DNA of 64,000 nt from Luteibacter yeojuensis (GCF_011742875.1 NZ_JAAQTL010000001.1:1612001-1676000), one strand, 5' to 3'. Positions 20,401 to 30,641 are shown, counted from the stretch's first letter. Notes: a model not told the origin generated them from the letters alone. Translations and numbers: made by a program.

Positions 20401-22464
20401 ATGAAACTCGACAACGTCATCAGGATCCTCTTCATCGAAAGCTCGGTGGAAGACGCCGAACTCTTGATCAATGTCTTGCGCAACGGCGGCATCGCGGTGC
20501 GCCCCGCGCGGGCCACCAATCCCGACGAGATCAAGGCCTGTCTCGACGAGATCGTTCCCGACCTGGTCCTGATGAACCCCGCCGTCCCCGGCATCGACCC
20601 CGTGGCGGTGATGCGCCAGCTCGACGCCAGCGGGCGCGACCTCGCGCTCATCGCCGTGGTCGAGAGCCTGCACGACGACGCCACCGCCGACCTGATCACC
20701 AGCGGCTTGCGCGGCGTGGCGCTCAGGAAGCGCCCGGACCAGGTGCTGGCCGTGGTCCAGCGCGAGTTCGAGTCGCTCTCGACGCGACGCGCCGTCCGCC
20801 GGCTCGAAACCGCCCTGCGCGAAACCGAACGTCGCTGCGATGCCCTGCTCGACTCCTCGCGCGACGCCATCGCCTACGTGCACGAGGGCATGCACGTGCG
20901 CGTGAACCAGGCCTACCTGGAGGCTTTCGGTTTCGCCGAATTCGACGACATCATCGGCCTGCCGATCCTCGACCTCATCGCCGGTACCCACGCCGACGAC
21001 TTCAAGAACACCCTGCGCGGCCTGTCCAAGAGCGACAAGGTGCCGCCCGCGATGGAACTGCTGGCCCGCCGCGACGACGGCAGCACCTTCAAGGCGATGG
21101 TCGACTTTGCCCACGCCACCTTCGAAGGCGAATCCTGCCTGCAGATCGTGTTCCGCCAGCAGACCGTGGACGCGGCCCTGGTGGCCCAGCTGCAGCGCGA
21201 TCCGGTCACCGGCCTGTTCAACCGCGCACGCACCCTCGAGTGCATCGACGAGGCCGTGGCCGCGGCGGCGGCGGGCCGCGCGGGCCAAGCGGTGATCCTG
21301 CTCGAGCCGGACAACTGGAAGGACATCGTCGCCGGTACCGGTATCGGCAACGCCGACCACCTGCTTGCCGCACTGGCCGCGAAGGTCGGCGAATCCATCG
21401 ACGAGGACGATATCGCCGGCGTGCTCGGCGATCACACGCTCGGCCTTGTCCTTTCCGCCCGGGGCGACCTCGAACATGCGGCGCTCACCGAACGCCTGCG
21501 CACCACCATCGCCGAAACCATCTTCGACGCGGGCTCGCGCTCGCTGACGGTCACCGTCACCATCGGCGGCACCCTGCTGGCCGAGAAGAACGCCAACACC
21601 GAAACCGTGCTCGACCAGGCCAGCGCCGCGCTGCGGGCCGCGCAGAACCAGGGCGGAAACCGCGTGGAGCTGCACGATCCCAGTGCGCGAGAGAAGGCGG
21701 ACGCCGAACGCGAGCAGTACTGGCTGGACCTCGTCCGCGAGGCGCTGGCCCAGGACGGCCTGCGCCTGTACCACCAGCAGATCATCAGCCTGCAGGATGC
21801 CGCCGGCGAGTACTACGAGATCCTGGTGCGCATGCGCGGACCCAAGGGCGACGTGCTGCCGTCGTACTTCTTCCCGGTGGCCGAGCGCAACGGCCTGCTC
21901 CCCGCCATCGACCGCTGGGTGCTCGGCCACGCCATCGACGCCCTCGCCCACCGCGAGAACGACGGCCTGACCACCACGTACTTCGTGAAGATGACCCTGC
22001 AATCGCTGGAGGATCCCGAACTCCTGCCCTGGCTGGTCCGCCGCCTGCAGACGGCGAACCTCCGCCGCAGCAAGCTGGTCATCGAGATGCCGGAATCGAA
22101 GGTGCTGACCAGCCTGCGGCCCACCCAGGAGTTCGTCGCGGGCTGGCGCAAGGCCGGTGGCGGCTTCGCCATCGAGCAGTTCGGCTCGGGCCTCAATTCC
22201 TTCCAGCTGCTCACCCACGTCGAGGCCGATTTCCTGAAGATCGACCGCAGCTTCATGACCGACCTGCCGCAGCACCCGGAGAACCAGAAGAAGATCGCCG
22301 AGATCTGCAAGGAAGGCCACGCCTCGGGCAAGCAGACGGTGGCCGAATGGGTCGAGGACGCGGTGAGCACCTCGCTGCTGTTCGCCTGCGGTGTCGACTT
22401 CATCCAGGGCAACTTCCTCCAGGAGCCGGCGAAGGTGCTGGCCGAGGAATACATGCCGGTCTGA
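20401..22464 (+). CDS. fimX: FimX-like REC-PAS-GGDEF-EAL protein with degenerate catalytic sites
   Basis: 687 residues: receiver-like domain (1-125), PAS (about 140-250), GGDEF-like (about 255-415) and EAL-like (about 430-687). Every catalytic site is altered. The receiver aspartate is Asn59 (LVLMNPAVPG); no GGDEF loop exists (GDHTLGLVL); EAL is replaced by Glu-Ile-Leu at 473-475; DDFG is EQFG. KIDRSFM is retained. This is the pattern of FimX, a c-di-GMP-binding protein that controls type IV pili with PilZ in Xanthomonas and Pseudomonas, so it likely senses rather than makes or degrades c-di-GMP. It is monocistronic and followed by a REP pair. Confidence 0.8.
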   Translation: MKLDNVIRILFIESSVEDAELLINVLRNGGIAVRPARATNPDEIKACLDEIVPDLVLMNPAVPGIDPVAVMRQLDASGRDLALIAVVESLHDDATADLITSGLRGVALRKRPDQVLAVVQREFESLSTRRAVRRLETALRETERRCDALLDSSRDAIAYVHEGMHVRVNQAYLEAFGFAEFDDIIGLPILDLIAGTHADDFKNTLRGLSKSDKVPPAMELLARRDDGSTFKAMVDFAHATFEGESCLQIVFRQQTVDAALVAQLQRDPVTGLFNRARTLECIDEAVAAAAAGRAGQAVILLEPDNWKDIVAGTGIGNADHLLAALAAKVGESIDEDDIAGVLGDHTLGLVLSARGDLEHAALTERLRTTIAETIFDAGSRSLTVTVTIGGTLLAEKNANTETVLDQASAALRAAQNQGGNRVELHDPSAREKADAEREQYWLDLVREALAQDGLRLYHQQIISLQDAAGEYYEILVRMRGPKGDVLPSYFFPVAERNGLLPAIDRWVLGHAIDALAHRENDGLTTTYFVKMTLQSLEDPELLPWLVRRLQTANLRRSKLVIEMPESKVLTSLRPTQEFVAGWRKAGGGFAIEQFGSGLNSFQLLTHVEADFLKIDRSFMTDLPQHPENQKKIAEICKEGHASGKQTVAEWVEDAVSTSLLFACGVDFIQGNFLQEPAKVLAEEYMPV

Positions 22465-22470
22465 ACGACC

Positions 22471-22555
22471 TGTGGGAGCCGCTATAGCGGCGAGAAGCCA
22501 ACGGAGCGATGAAGCGGTGAGGCATGTTCCCCTCGCCGCTATAGCGGCTCCTACA
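22471..22555. repeat. Inverted REP pair, class A
   Basis: TGTGGGAGCCGCTATAGCGG at the left, inverted copy at the right, with the conserved centre GAAGCCAACGGAGCGATGAA. It lies between convergent fimX and rplS. Confidence 0.9.
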
Positions 22556-22573
22556 GGGCCGCCACAGTTCCAA

Positions 22574-22605
22574 CAAAAAAGCCCGCGATCGCTCGCGGGC
22601 TTTTC
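22574..22605 (-). terminator. Terminator of the rpsP-rimM-trmD-rplS operon
   Basis: Stem GCCCGCGA/TCGCGGGC with an A run on the plus strand (T run on the minus strand), directly after rplS. The T tract on the other side may also serve fimX. Confidence 0.85.
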
Positions 22606-22625
22606 GTTCGCCTTGCGGCAGCCGA

Positions 22626-23021
22626 TTACTCGGCCGCGGCAGCAGCCTTCTTCGCGGCCTTGGCGGCAGCGGCGGCGGCGACGTCTTCCTTGATGCGGGC
22701 GGCCTTGCCTTCCAGGCCACGCAGGTAGTACAGCTTCGCGCCACGGACCTTGCCCTTGCGCTTCACTTCCACCGAGTCGATCGCGCGGCTGTGCGACTGG
22801 AACACGCGCTCCACGCCGGTGCCGTGCGAGATCTTGCGCACGGTGAAGGCCGAGTGCAGGCCACGGCTGCGCTTGGCGATGACGATGCCCTCGAACGCCT
22901 GGACGCGCTCGCGGTTACCTTCCTTCACCTTCACGTTCACGACGACGGTATCGCCAGGACCGAAATCCGGCAGCTGGCGGGTGATCTGCTCGGCTTCGAA
23001 CTGTTGGAGGAGTTTGTTCAT
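22626..23021 (-). CDS. rplS: Ribosomal protein bL19
   Basis: Large-subunit protein at the subunit interface. 131 residues; the core ([12 protein letters not shown]... to [12 protein letters not shown]) is standard and a C-terminal Ala/Lys tail of about 20 residues extends it beyond the usual ~115. The ATG at 23021 gives the standard start. Last gene of the rpsP operon. Confidence 0.96.
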   Translation of the reverse strand: MNKLLQQFEAEQITRQLPDFGPGDTVVVNVKVKEGNRERVQAFEGIVIAKRSRGLHSAFTVRKISHGTGVERVFQSHSRAIDSVEVKRKGKVRGAKLYYLRGLEGKAARIKEDVAAAAAAKAAKKAAAAAE

Positions 23022-23031
23022 GGCGCACCTG

Positions 23032-23814
23032 TCAATTTTTATTACGGCGGTCGTTGCCGGCCGCACCGTTTAGCCGTTCAAAGTCACGGCGGAATTCATC
23101 CAGCAATGCCCTCGACTCGTCGTCGAGCGCACGCTGCGTTAGCAGATCCGGCCGGCGCAGCCAGGTACGACCCAGCGACTGCTTGCGACGCCAGCGGCGA
23201 ATGGCCGCGTGATCGCCGGAAAGCAGCACCTCCGGCACGCCGCCCCACGCATCGTGATGCACGGGACGGGTGTAGTGCGGGCAATCCAGCAGGCCATCCG
23301 AGAAGGAATCCTGCTGGGCGGACTGCGCGTCGTTCAACGCGCCTTCCTGTAGACGACCCACCGCATCGATGACCACCGCTGCGCCGAGTTCCCCGCCAGA
23401 CAGCACATAATCGCCGATTGAGAGCTCCTCGTCGACCTCGTGCTCGAGCAGGCGTTCGTCCACACCCTCGTAACGTCCGCAGATCAGGGCGATTCGCGGC
23501 ATCTTGGCCAGCGCTTCCACCCTCTTCTGCGTCAGCCGCGCACCTTGCGGGCTGAGATAAATCACATGCACCGGCTCCGATGCCGCCTCGCGAATCGCCG
23601 CGAGCGCGGCTCGCAGGGGCTCGATCAGCATCACCATGCCGGGTCCGCCTCCGAAGGGGCGCCCGTCCACGGTGCGGTAATTGTCGGTGGCGAAGTCGCG
23701 AGGGTTCCAGGTTTCCACCTGCAACAGTTCGCGCTGCTGCGCCCTGCCGACCACCCCGATCGCGGCCGACTGGCGGACGAAATCGGGAAACAGCGAAACC
23801 ACGTCGATACGCAT
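23032..23814 (-). CDS. trmD: tRNA (guanine-N1)-methyltransferase
   Basis: Methylates G37 of tRNAs using SAM and prevents frameshifting. 260 residues; the SPOUT knot motifs are present: [23 protein letters not shown] and [20 protein letters not shown]. The ATG at 23814 starts [13 protein letters not shown]. It sits 10 bases before rplS and 19 after rimM. Confidence 0.96.
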   Translation of the reverse strand: MRIDVVSLFPDFVRQSAAIGVVGRAQQRELLQVETWNPRDFATDNYRTVDGRPFGGGPGMVMLIEPLRAALAAIREAASEPVHVIYLSPQGARLTQKRVEALAKMPRIALICGRYEGVDERLLEHEVDEELSIGDYVLSGGELGAAVVIDAVGRLQEGALNDAQSAQQDSFSDGLLDCPHYTRPVHHDAWGGVPEVLLSGDHAAIRRWRRKQSLGRTWLRRPDLLTQRALDDESRALLDEFRRDFERLNGAAGNDRRNKN

Positions 23815-23833
23815 GATCTTCAGGCTTCGCCGT

Positions 23834-24349
23834 TCAGAACTCGGGGTCCCAGTCCACCACGATGCGCCCGGCGTCGATATCGACCGAATGCACGTAAGGG
23901 CCTTGGACGAATGGAACCAGTCGCTCCCTGTCGCCATCCTTCACCACCATGACGTCGTTGGCGCCGGTGGAAAAGAGGTGACTCACCCGGCCCAGGACCG
24001 CGTTCTCCGTGGTGACGACCTCGAGGCCTTCGAGGTCGGTCCAGTAGAACTCGCCCGGGGCGGACGGCGGCAGCGTGTCGCGCGAAACCGTGATTTCGCA
24101 GCCGACCAGCGCGGCCGCCTGGTCGCGATCCTCGATGCCCGGCAGGGTGGCGACGATGCCCTTGCCCTGCGCGCGACCTCGGATCCCGTTCACCTCACGC
24201 TCCATGCCCGGCGCGGTCAGCAGCCATGGCTGGTAGCGGAAGATCTGGATGCGGGGCTCGGTCCAGCTTTCGAGCTTGACCTGTCCCTGCACGCCATGGA
24301 GCCCGACAATGCGCCCTACACGGACGCGCTTCCCGGACTCCGTCGACAT
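23834..24349 (-). CDS. rimM: 16S rRNA maturation factor RimM
   Basis: 171 residues; binds uS19 and aids 30S head maturation. The N-terminal RimM domain has [20 protein letters not shown], and the C-terminal PRC-barrel has [13 protein letters not shown] and NDVMVVK. The ATG shares one base with the rpsP stop (TGATG), so translation is coupled. Confidence 0.94.
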   Translation of the reverse strand: MSTESGKRVRVGRIVGLHGVQGQVKLESWTEPRIQIFRYQPWLLTAPGMEREVNGIRGRAQGKGIVATLPGIEDRDQAAALVGCEITVSRDTLPPSAPGEFYWTDLEGLEVVTTENAVLGRVSHLFSTGANDVMVVKDGDRERLVPFVQGPYVHSVDIDAGRIVVDWDPEF

Positions 24350-24600
24350 CAAGCCGCCAGCTTGCCGGCTTCCTTCACGAGGGCACGGACCTTGTCGGTC
24401 AGCTGCGCGCCCTTCGCCACCCAGGCCTGGACCTTGGCGACGTCGAGCTCGAGGCGCTTGTCGGCGCCCGAAGCGACCGGGTTGTAGTAGCCCACGCGCT
24501 CGATGTTGCGACCATCGCGCGGCGCGCGCTGGTCGGTCACGACGACGTGATAAAACGGACGGCCCTTGGCGCCACCGCGCGAAAGACGAATCTTGACCAT
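24349..24600 (-). CDS. rpsP: Ribosomal protein bS16
   Basis: 83 residues; [23 protein letters not shown] is the classic S16 start. First gene of the rpsP-rimM-trmD-rplS operon, whose promoter must lie in the 143-base gap towards ffh. Confidence 0.97.
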   Translation of the reverse strand: MVKIRLSRGGAKGRPFYHVVVTDQRAPRDGRNIERVGYYNPVASGADKRLELDVAKVQAWVAKGAQLTDKVRALVKEAGKLAA

Positions 24601-24687
24601 AAGTTACGAGCTCCAGAGTGCCGCTGACCGGCAAGGCGCGCGCGAGAAGCGGGCGCGGTAAAGCCGGACATTTTAGCGAAAGTTTCC

Positions 24688-24735
24688 CAAAATGGAAGGG
24701 GTTAAGGGCATTCGGCCCCTGAAACCCTTCCGCGC
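24688..24735 (-). terminator. Possible terminator of ffh
   Basis: Between ffh and rpsP an imperfect hairpin (GGAAGGGTTTC... with AACCCCTTCC on the minus strand) is followed by TTTTGGG. It is the only candidate terminator in the gap. The stem is interrupted. Confidence 0.4.
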
Positions 24736-24743
24736 GATGCCGC

Positions 24744-26123
24744 TCAGCGCGGCGGCATCATCCCGCCCATGCCGCCCATGCCCTTCATGGCGCCGCGCAT
24801 CTGGCGGAGGAGGCCCTTGCTGCCGCCCTTGGACAGCTTGGACATCATTTTTTCCATCTGCATGTACTGCTTCAGCAGCCGATTGACGTCCGCCGGCTGG
24901 GTGCCGGAACCCCGCGCCACGCGGGCCTTGCGGGAACCGTTCAGGAGATCCGGGTGGCGGCGCTCCTTCTTCGTCATCGAGCCGATGATGGCGACCATGC
25001 GCTTCAGTTCATTGTCGTTGACCTTGGACTTGACGCTGTCGGGGAGGCTGCCCATGCCCGGGAGCTTGTCCATGAGACCGGCCAGGCCGCCCATGTTGCT
25101 CATCTGATCGAGCTGGTCGCGCATGTCGTTGAGATCGAACCGCTTGCCCTTGATGACCTTCTCGGCCAGCTTCTGCGCCTTTTCCTGGTCGACCTTGCGC
25201 TCGACCTCCTCGACCAGCGACAGGACGTCGCCCATGCCGAGAATGCGCTGGGCCACGCGATCGGGATGGAACGGCTCCAGGGCGTCGGTCTTCTCGCCTG
25301 CGCCGAGGAACTTGATCGGACGGCCGGTGACGTAGCGCACCGACAGGGCGGCACCGCCGCGGGCGTCGCCGTCGGTCTTGGTCAGCACCACGCCGGTGAG
25401 CGGAAGCGCATCGGCGAAGGCCTTGGCGACGTTCGCGGCGTCCTGGCCGGTCATGGAATCGACCACGAACAGCGTCTCGATGGGATCGAGGGCACCGTGC
25501 AGGGCCTTGATCTCGCCCATCATGGCTTCGTCGACGTGCAGGCGGCCGGCGGTATCCACCAGCAGCACGTCGATCACCTCCCGGCGGGCCGCCGCGACAG
25601 CGGCCTTCGCGATGTCGACCGGGTTCTGCCCCGCTTCGGACGGGAAGAAGGCGACCTCGACCTGGCTGGCCAGGGTACGCAACTGTTCGATGGCGGCCGG
25701 GCGGTAGACGTCGCAGCTCACGACCATCACGCGCTTCTTCTTGCGCTCCTTGAGGAAGCGGGCCAGCTTGCCGACGGTGGTGGTCTTGCCCGCGCCCTGC
25801 AGGCCGGCCATGAGAACCACGGCCGGGGGTTGCGCGGCCAGGTTCAGCTCGCTGTTGGCCGCACCCATCACGGCCGTGAGTTCGTCGCTGACGACCTTGA
25901 CCAGGGCCTGGCCCGGCGAAAGGCTCTTCAGCACCTCCTGGCCCACGGCGCGCACCTTCACACGCTCGACCAGCGCCTTCACCACCGGCAGGGCCACGTC
26001 GGCCTCGAGCAGGGCGATACGCACCTCGCGCAAGGTTTCGCGGATGTTTTCTTCCGTCAGCCGGCCGCGGCCACGCAGGCGGTTGACGGTGTCGGACAGG
26101 CGCTGGCTGAGGGATTCGAACAT
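24744..26123 (-). CDS. ffh: Signal recognition particle protein Ffh
   Basis: 459-residue GTPase that, with 4.5S RNA, delivers nascent membrane proteins to FtsY. N domain (1-90), G domain with [29 protein letters not shown], then the M domain rich in methionine ([14 protein letters not shown] and a [14 protein letters not shown] tail). The start [11 protein letters not shown] is standard. A REP pair lies in the divergent gap with ypjD. Confidence 0.97.
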   Translation of the reverse strand: MFESLSQRLSDTVNRLRGRGRLTEENIRETLREVRIALLEADVALPVVKALVERVKVRAVGQEVLKSLSPGQALVKVVSDELTAVMGAANSELNLAAQPPAVVLMAGLQGAGKTTTVGKLARFLKERKKKRVMVVSCDVYRPAAIEQLRTLASQVEVAFFPSEAGQNPVDIAKAAVAAARREVIDVLLVDTAGRLHVDEAMMGEIKALHGALDPIETLFVVDSMTGQDAANVAKAFADALPLTGVVLTKTDGDARGGAALSVRYVTGRPIKFLGAGEKTDALEPFHPDRVAQRILGMGDVLSLVEEVERKVDQEKAQKLAEKVIKGKRFDLNDMRDQLDQMSNMGGLAGLMDKLPGMGSLPDSVKSKVNDNELKRMVAIIGSMTKKERRHPDLLNGSRKARVARGSGTQPADVNRLLKQYMQMEKMMSKLSKGGSKGLLRQMRGAMKGMGGMGGMMPPR

Positions 26124-26184
26124 GAGGATTCGGTCAGGATGCGGTAAAACGGGGATTATAGCGGAACCTTCGGTGCGCCACTTT

Positions 26185-26270
26185 TGTGGGAGCCGCTACA
26201 GCGGCGAGAAGCCGACGGAGCGACGAGGCGGCGAGGCAAGGTTTCCCTCGCCGCTATAGCGGCTCCTACA
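26185..26270. repeat. Inverted REP pair, class A, in a divergent gap
   Basis: TGTGGGAGCCGCTACAGCGG (one core change) at the left and CCGCTATAGCGGCTCCTACA at the right, with the GAAGCCGACGGAGCGACGAG centre. Unlike most copies it lies between divergent genes (ffh and ypjD), 14 bases before the first possible ypjD start. Confidence 0.9.
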
Positions 26271-26301
26271 AAGCGCGCGCTCTATGCGACACTGCGCCTC
26301 C

Positions 26302-27099
26302 ATGATCGTCACCGCCCTTTCCCTGGTCGCCGTCGTCCTGTATCTGTCTGCCGCCGGCGTCCTCGCCCGGCCTCTCGCGACGGGCGGACAGCCGCTCACG
26401 CGCTGGGGCATGAGCCTGGCGACATTCGCGGCGCTGGCCCATGGCGCGCTCCTGCTCAGCGCGCACCGCGGCACGCTCGACCTGCACTTCTTCGCCGCCC
26501 TGTCGCTGGTCGCCTGGATCGCCTCGGCGCTCACCCTGGTGGTGAACCTGTCACGGCCCGTCGCCGGCCTCGGCATCCTCGTCTTTCCGCTCTCGGCCGT
26601 GCTCCTCGCTGTCGACAGCTTCCTCGCGCCGCACACCGCGCCGCAGTCGATGACCTGGCAGATCGAACTGCACGTGACCATCGCGGTGTTCGCCTTCGGC
26701 ATCCTCTCGATCGCCGCCGCGCTGGCCATCCTCCTCGCCATCCAGGAGCGCGCGCTGCGTCGCAGCCGCTTCGGCCACTGGGTCCGCGCCCTGCCCCCGC
26801 TTACGCTCACCGAGGTGCTCCTGTTCCGCCTGATCGCGGCGGGCTTCGTGCTGCTCACGCTGACCCTCGTCACCGGCGCGCTGTTCGTCGGCGACCTGTT
26901 CGGCCAGCACCTCGTGCACAAGACGGTGCTGTCGATCATCGCGTGGGTGGTGTTCGGCGTCCTGCTCTGGGGCCGCTGGCGCCACGGCTGGCGCGGCATC
27001 CGCGCGGTTTACCTCACCCTCGTCGGCATGGGCATCCTGCTGCTCGCCTTCTTCGGTACCAAGGCGGTGCTGGAACTGATCCTGCACCGCACGCCCTGA
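26302..27099 (+). CDS. ypjD: CcsA/ResC-type inner-membrane protein YpjD
   Basis: 265 residues with about eight hydrophobic segments, in the cytochrome c assembly (CcsA) family but shorter, as in the YpjD branch usually found beside ffh. The histidines in ELHVTIAVFAFG and HLVHKTVLSIIAWVVFG are those that ligate haem in CcsA relatives. The ATG at 26302 is preferred; 26284 is possible and no clear Shine-Dalgarno site helps. Role unproven. Confidence 0.8.
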   Translation: MIVTALSLVAVVLYLSAAGVLARPLATGGQPLTRWGMSLATFAALAHGALLLSAHRGTLDLHFFAALSLVAWIASALTLVVNLSRPVAGLGILVFPLSAVLLAVDSFLAPHTAPQSMTWQIELHVTIAVFAFGILSIAAALAILLAIQERALRRSRFGHWVRALPPLTLTEVLLFRLIAAGFVLLTLTLVTGALFVGDLFGQHLVHKTVLSIIAWVVFGVLLWGRWRHGWRGIRAVYLTLVGMGILLLAFFGTKAVLELILHRTP

Positions 27100-27166
27100 T
27101 AGCGAGCGCCAGGCCTCGAACCGCACGCCACACCATACCCGCCCGCGTAGCGGCGACGCCGAAAGG

Positions 27167-28555
27167 TCACTCCCGGCTGGCGTCGATCGCCTGTGCCAGG
27201 CGTTCGACGCCGATGACTTCCATCTCGCCCACGCGGCCGCGCTTCGGTGCGTTCGCCGCGGGAACGACTGCGCGGCGGAAACCATGCGTCGCGGCCTCCT
27301 TCAGGCGCTCTTCGCCGTTGGGCACGGGACGGATCTCGCCCGATAGACCGACCTCGCCGAACGCGATGGTCTTTTCCGGCAAGGGGCGGTCGCGCAGGCT
27401 CGACAGCACCGCCATCAGCACCGGGACGTCGGACGCGGTTTCCTGCACACGGATGCCGCCCACCACGTTGACGAAGACATCCTGGTCGTACGCTGCGACA
27501 CCGCCATGCCGGTGCAGCACGGCGAGCAGCATCGCGAGGCGGTTCTGTTCGAGGCCGAGCACGACACGGCGCGGATTACCCAGCGAGGACTGGTCGACCA
27601 GCGCCTGTACCTCCACCAGCAGCGGCCGCGTACCCTCGCGGGTGACCATCACGGCGCTTCCCGGCGTGGGTCCGGCGTGCGCGGAGAGGAAGATCGCCGA
27701 GGGATTCGGCACTTCGCGCAGCCCCTTCTCGGACATCGCGAACACACCCAGCTCGTTCACCGCGCCGAAGCGGTTCTTGAACGCGCGAAGGACGCGGAAA
27801 CGGCTGCCCGATTCGCCTTCGAAATAGAGCACGGCATCCACCATGTGCTCGAGCACGCGCGGGCCGGCGATGCCGCCCTCCTTCGTCACATGGCCGACGA
27901 GGAAGACCGATGTCCCCGTTTCCTTCGCGAAACGCGTGAGCTTCGCCGCCGATTCGCGCACCTGGCTCACCGAGCCGGGGGCGGCGGTGAGCAACTCCGT
28001 CCAGATGGTCTGGATCGAGTCGATGACCAGCACGCGCGGGCGTGCCGAGGCCGCCTGTTCGAGGATGCGCTCGATGCAGGTTTCCGCGAGCGCGTGCAGC
28101 GGCCCGAGCGGAAGATCGAGCCGCTGCGCACGGCCCGCCACCTGGCCCAGCGATTCCTCGCCGGTGACGTAGAGGCTGGGCAGGCTGGCGCCCAGCGTGC
28201 CCAGCATCTGCAGGAGCAGCGTCGACTTGCCGATGCCCGGATCGCCGCCGATCAGGACCACCGAGCCATCGACGAGGCCGCCGCCCAGCACGCGGTCCAG
28301 TTCGCCGATGCCGGTGTTCGTCCGCGCCTCGGCCGTCAGCAGCACTTCGGTAAGCGGCGTGATCCTCGGCGCGCCCGCGGCCTCGCCCGCATACCCGCCG
28401 CGCCGCGTGCCCGTCGACACCGCGTTGGGTTTCGCCGGCTGCACGACGAACTCGGAGAGCACGTTCCACTCGCCGCACTCGGCGCACTGACCCTGCCACT
28501 TGCTGTGTTCGGCGCCGCACTGGGTGCAGACGTAGGCGGTCTTGGCCTTGGCCAT
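27167..28555 (-). CDS. radA: DNA repair protein RadA/Sms
   Basis: 462 residues; a RecA-like ATPase that processes recombination intermediates. N-terminal zinc motif CTQCGAEHSKWQGQCAECGEW without its last residues: Cys pairs at about 10/13 and 24/27. Walker A GGDPGIGKST, the RadA-specific FKNRFGAVNELG motif, and a C-terminal Lon-like domain (DQDVFVNVVGGIRVQE). Start MAKAKTAYVC at 28555. Confidence 0.96.
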   Translation of the reverse strand: MAKAKTAYVCTQCGAEHSKWQGQCAECGEWNVLSEFVVQPAKPNAVSTGTRRGGYAGEAAGAPRITPLTEVLLTAEARTNTGIGELDRVLGGGLVDGSVVLIGGDPGIGKSTLLLQMLGTLGASLPSLYVTGEESLGQVAGRAQRLDLPLGPLHALAETCIERILEQAASARPRVLVIDSIQTIWTELLTAAPGSVSQVRESAAKLTRFAKETGTSVFLVGHVTKEGGIAGPRVLEHMVDAVLYFEGESGSRFRVLRAFKNRFGAVNELGVFAMSEKGLREVPNPSAIFLSAHAGPTPGSAVMVTREGTRPLLVEVQALVDQSSLGNPRRVVLGLEQNRLAMLLAVLHRHGGVAAYDQDVFVNVVGGIRVQETASDVPVLMAVLSSLRDRPLPEKTIAFGEVGLSGEIRPVPNGEERLKEAATHGFRRAVVPAANAPKRGRVGEMEVIGVERLAQAIDASRE

Positions 28556-28616
28556 CGTTCGGGTGTTCCTCTGGCGAAGCGGTATGTATAACGCGGCGGC
28601 GTCGCAGGAGACGCGA

Positions 28617-29705
28617 TCAGGCCTCGTCCTCGACGAACAATACGCGCCGGGTCATGCCGCAGGTGAGATCGTAGGAGATCGTGCCGGCCGAGGCCGCGAC
28701 GGTCTCGACCGGCAAGCCGTCGCCCCAGAGGGTTACCTTGTCGCCGAGGCGCGCATCGGGCACCGCGCGCAGGTCGAGGGTGATGAGGTCCATGGACACG
28801 CGCCCCACCAGCGGCGCGACACGGCCATTGACGAGGACCGGCGTGCCCGCGGCCGCGCTTCGCGGATAACCGTCGCCGTAGCCGATGGCCGCCACGCCCA
28901 CGTCCATGTCTTCGGGACACTCGTAGGTGCCGTTGTAGCCCACGCGCTCGCCCTTCGCCAGGCGGTTGATCGCCACCAGCCGCGTCGCGAGCGACATCGC
29001 GGGGCGAAAGCCGAAATCGGCGCCCGAGCGCCCTTCCACCACGGAAAGACCGTAGAGCAGTCCACCGGTGCGGACCCAGTCGCCGCGCGCGTCCGGCCAG
29101 CCGAGTACGGCGGCGGAATTGGAAAGGGCGCGCGGCCCTTCCAATCCTTTCGTGGCCTCGCGGAACCGCGCGATCTGCAACGCCGTGTCGCGGCCCTGGA
29201 ATTCCTCCGACGAGGCGAAATGCGTCATCAGACCGACCTCGCCTTCGATCACCGGCATGGCCAGCAGGCTCGCATGGACCTCGCGGGCCCGTTCGGGCGG
29301 GAACCCGAGACGGTGCATGCCCGTGTCGACCTTGATCCATACCCGGAGCGGCCCCCTTGCCGGATCGGCCTTGGCGAGCCAGGGCAGCTGGGCCTCGTGG
29401 TGGATGAGCGCATCGAGCCGCAGGCGCTGCATTTCCACGAGGTCCGACGGCGTATCCGGCCCGGAGAGCACGACGATCCGCTGCCGGTGACCCGCCGCGC
29501 GGAGGCGAAGCCCATCCGCGATGGCCGCCACGGCGAAGGCCTCCGCCTCCGCGTCGAGCGCCCGCGCCACGCGCTCCAGGCCGTGACCGTAAGCATCGGC
29601 CTTGACCACCGCCATGACCTTCGCGGGGCCTGCCAGCGCCCGCGCGCGAGCGAGGTTATGGCGGAGGGCGCCGAGGTGGATGGTGGCGACGGTGGTACGG
29701 CTCAT
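28617..29705 (-). CDS. alr: Alanine racemase
   Basis: PLP enzyme of 362 residues that interconverts L- and D-alanine for peptidoglycan. The PLP lysine is Lys35 in VMAVVKADAYGHG; the second-base tyrosine lies in RVGYNGTYE near residue 255. It follows radA's start by 61 bases with the same orientation. The D-amino acid dehydrogenase dadA is 14 kb away, so this copy could be biosynthetic (alr) or catabolic (dadX). Confidence 0.95.
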   Translation of the reverse strand: MSRTTVATIHLGALRHNLARARALAGPAKVMAVVKADAYGHGLERVARALDAEAEAFAVAAIADGLRLRAAGHRQRIVVLSGPDTPSDLVEMQRLRLDALIHHEAQLPWLAKADPARGPLRVWIKVDTGMHRLGFPPERAREVHASLLAMPVIEGEVGLMTHFASSEEFQGRDTALQIARFREATKGLEGPRALSNSAAVLGWPDARGDWVRTGGLLYGLSVVEGRSGADFGFRPAMSLATRLVAINRLAKGERVGYNGTYECPEDMDVGVAAIGYGDGYPRSAAAGTPVLVNGRVAPLVGRVSMDLITLDLRAVPDARLGDKVTLWGDGLPVETVAASAGTISYDLTCGMTRRVLFVEDEA

Positions 29706-29755
29706 GGCGTGGGGACGACCGGGCGTGGTTCAGTGACCGCCCAGTCTATCCGCAA

Positions 29756-29831
29756 CGAGCGGGCAACCACGGGGCGGCGATGAGGCCGACCGCGGCCGAC
29801 TTCGTCCGGATCGCCGCGGCTTGCCCGCTCG
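29756..29831. repeat. Inverted repeat between alr and the GDSL hydrolase gene
   Basis: CGAGCGGGCAA at 29756-29766 is exactly complementary to TTGCCCGCTCG at 29821-29831. The 54-base centre contains GGATCGCCGCGG, reminiscent of class B REP cores. It may be a degenerate REP pair or a terminator for the GDSL gene. Confidence 0.5.
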
Positions 29832-29843
29832 CGGCGGTATCGC

Positions 29844-30602
29844 TTACCGAGGGTCGCCGCCAAACGCCTTGTCGATGGCCGACTGCGCCAAGGGGGACAT
29901 CACCTCGTAGCCCGCCGCGTTGGGATGCAGGCCGTCGTCGCTGAGTTCCTTCTTCAATTGGCCGCGTTCATCGACCATCGCCGTGTAATAGTCCACGAAA
30001 ACGAGGTGCTCGCGTGCCGCATACGCCTTGATCCAGGCATTGAGCGCACGGATGGTCTCCGGCGGCCGTTGCACCGTCTGGTCCTTCACCACGTCGTCGT
30101 TCACCGGCATGAGCGATGCGATCGCCACGCGGATGCCGTGCGCCCTCGCCAGATCGGTCATCGAGGCGAGGTTGTCTTCGATGGCCGCCAGCGTCTCGGG
30201 GCCGGTGTTGCCCGCGATGTCGTTGGTTCCCGCCAGGATCACGACGACCGCGGGCTTCAGCGCGATAACGTCCGCACGAAAGCGGATCAGCATCTGCGGC
30301 GTCGTCTGCCCGCTGATGCCGCGATTGACGTACGGTCGCCCCGGAAAGAACGTGCCGACGGAACGACCCCAGAAATCCGTGATCGAGTCGCCCATGAAGA
30401 CGACGCGCTTCTCGCCGGGTTTCGGCGGTGCCAGCGCCGCATTGTCCTTGGCGTAACGGCCGAGGTCCGGCCAGTCGTTGAGCCGGTGCTCGATGTCCTT
30501 GCGCTGGTCTGCCGAGGGATGTTCGGGAAGGACGATCCGGTTTGCGGCCGGGACGTTCGCCGCGAACAGGCACGCGGCCAGGATCAGACAGGTACGGAAC
30601 AT
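29844..30602 (-). CDS. Exported SGNH/GDSL-family hydrolase
   Basis: 252 residues with a signal peptide (MFRTCLILAACLFAANVPAA). SGNH motifs: GDSITDFWG with nucleophile Ser73, the Gly of RGISGQT, GTNDIAGNTG with the Asn, and DGLHPNAAGY with catalytic Asp/His near 229-232. It should be an exported esterase or acyl hydrolase; its substrate is unknown. It stands alone between alr and the monooxygenase. Confidence 0.85.
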   Translation of the reverse strand: MFRTCLILAACLFAANVPAANRIVLPEHPSADQRKDIEHRLNDWPDLGRYAKDNAALAPPKPGEKRVVFMGDSITDFWGRSVGTFFPGRPYVNRGISGQTTPQMLIRFRADVIALKPAVVVILAGTNDIAGNTGPETLAAIEDNLASMTDLARAHGIRVAIASLMPVNDDVVKDQTVQRPPETIRALNAWIKAYAAREHLVFVDYYTAMVDERGQLKKELSDDGLHPNAAGYEVMSPLAQSAIDKAFGGDPR

Positions 30603-30641
30603 CGTTGCTCTCCGGGCGGGGTGTCCGTCGAGCTTAGCAAG

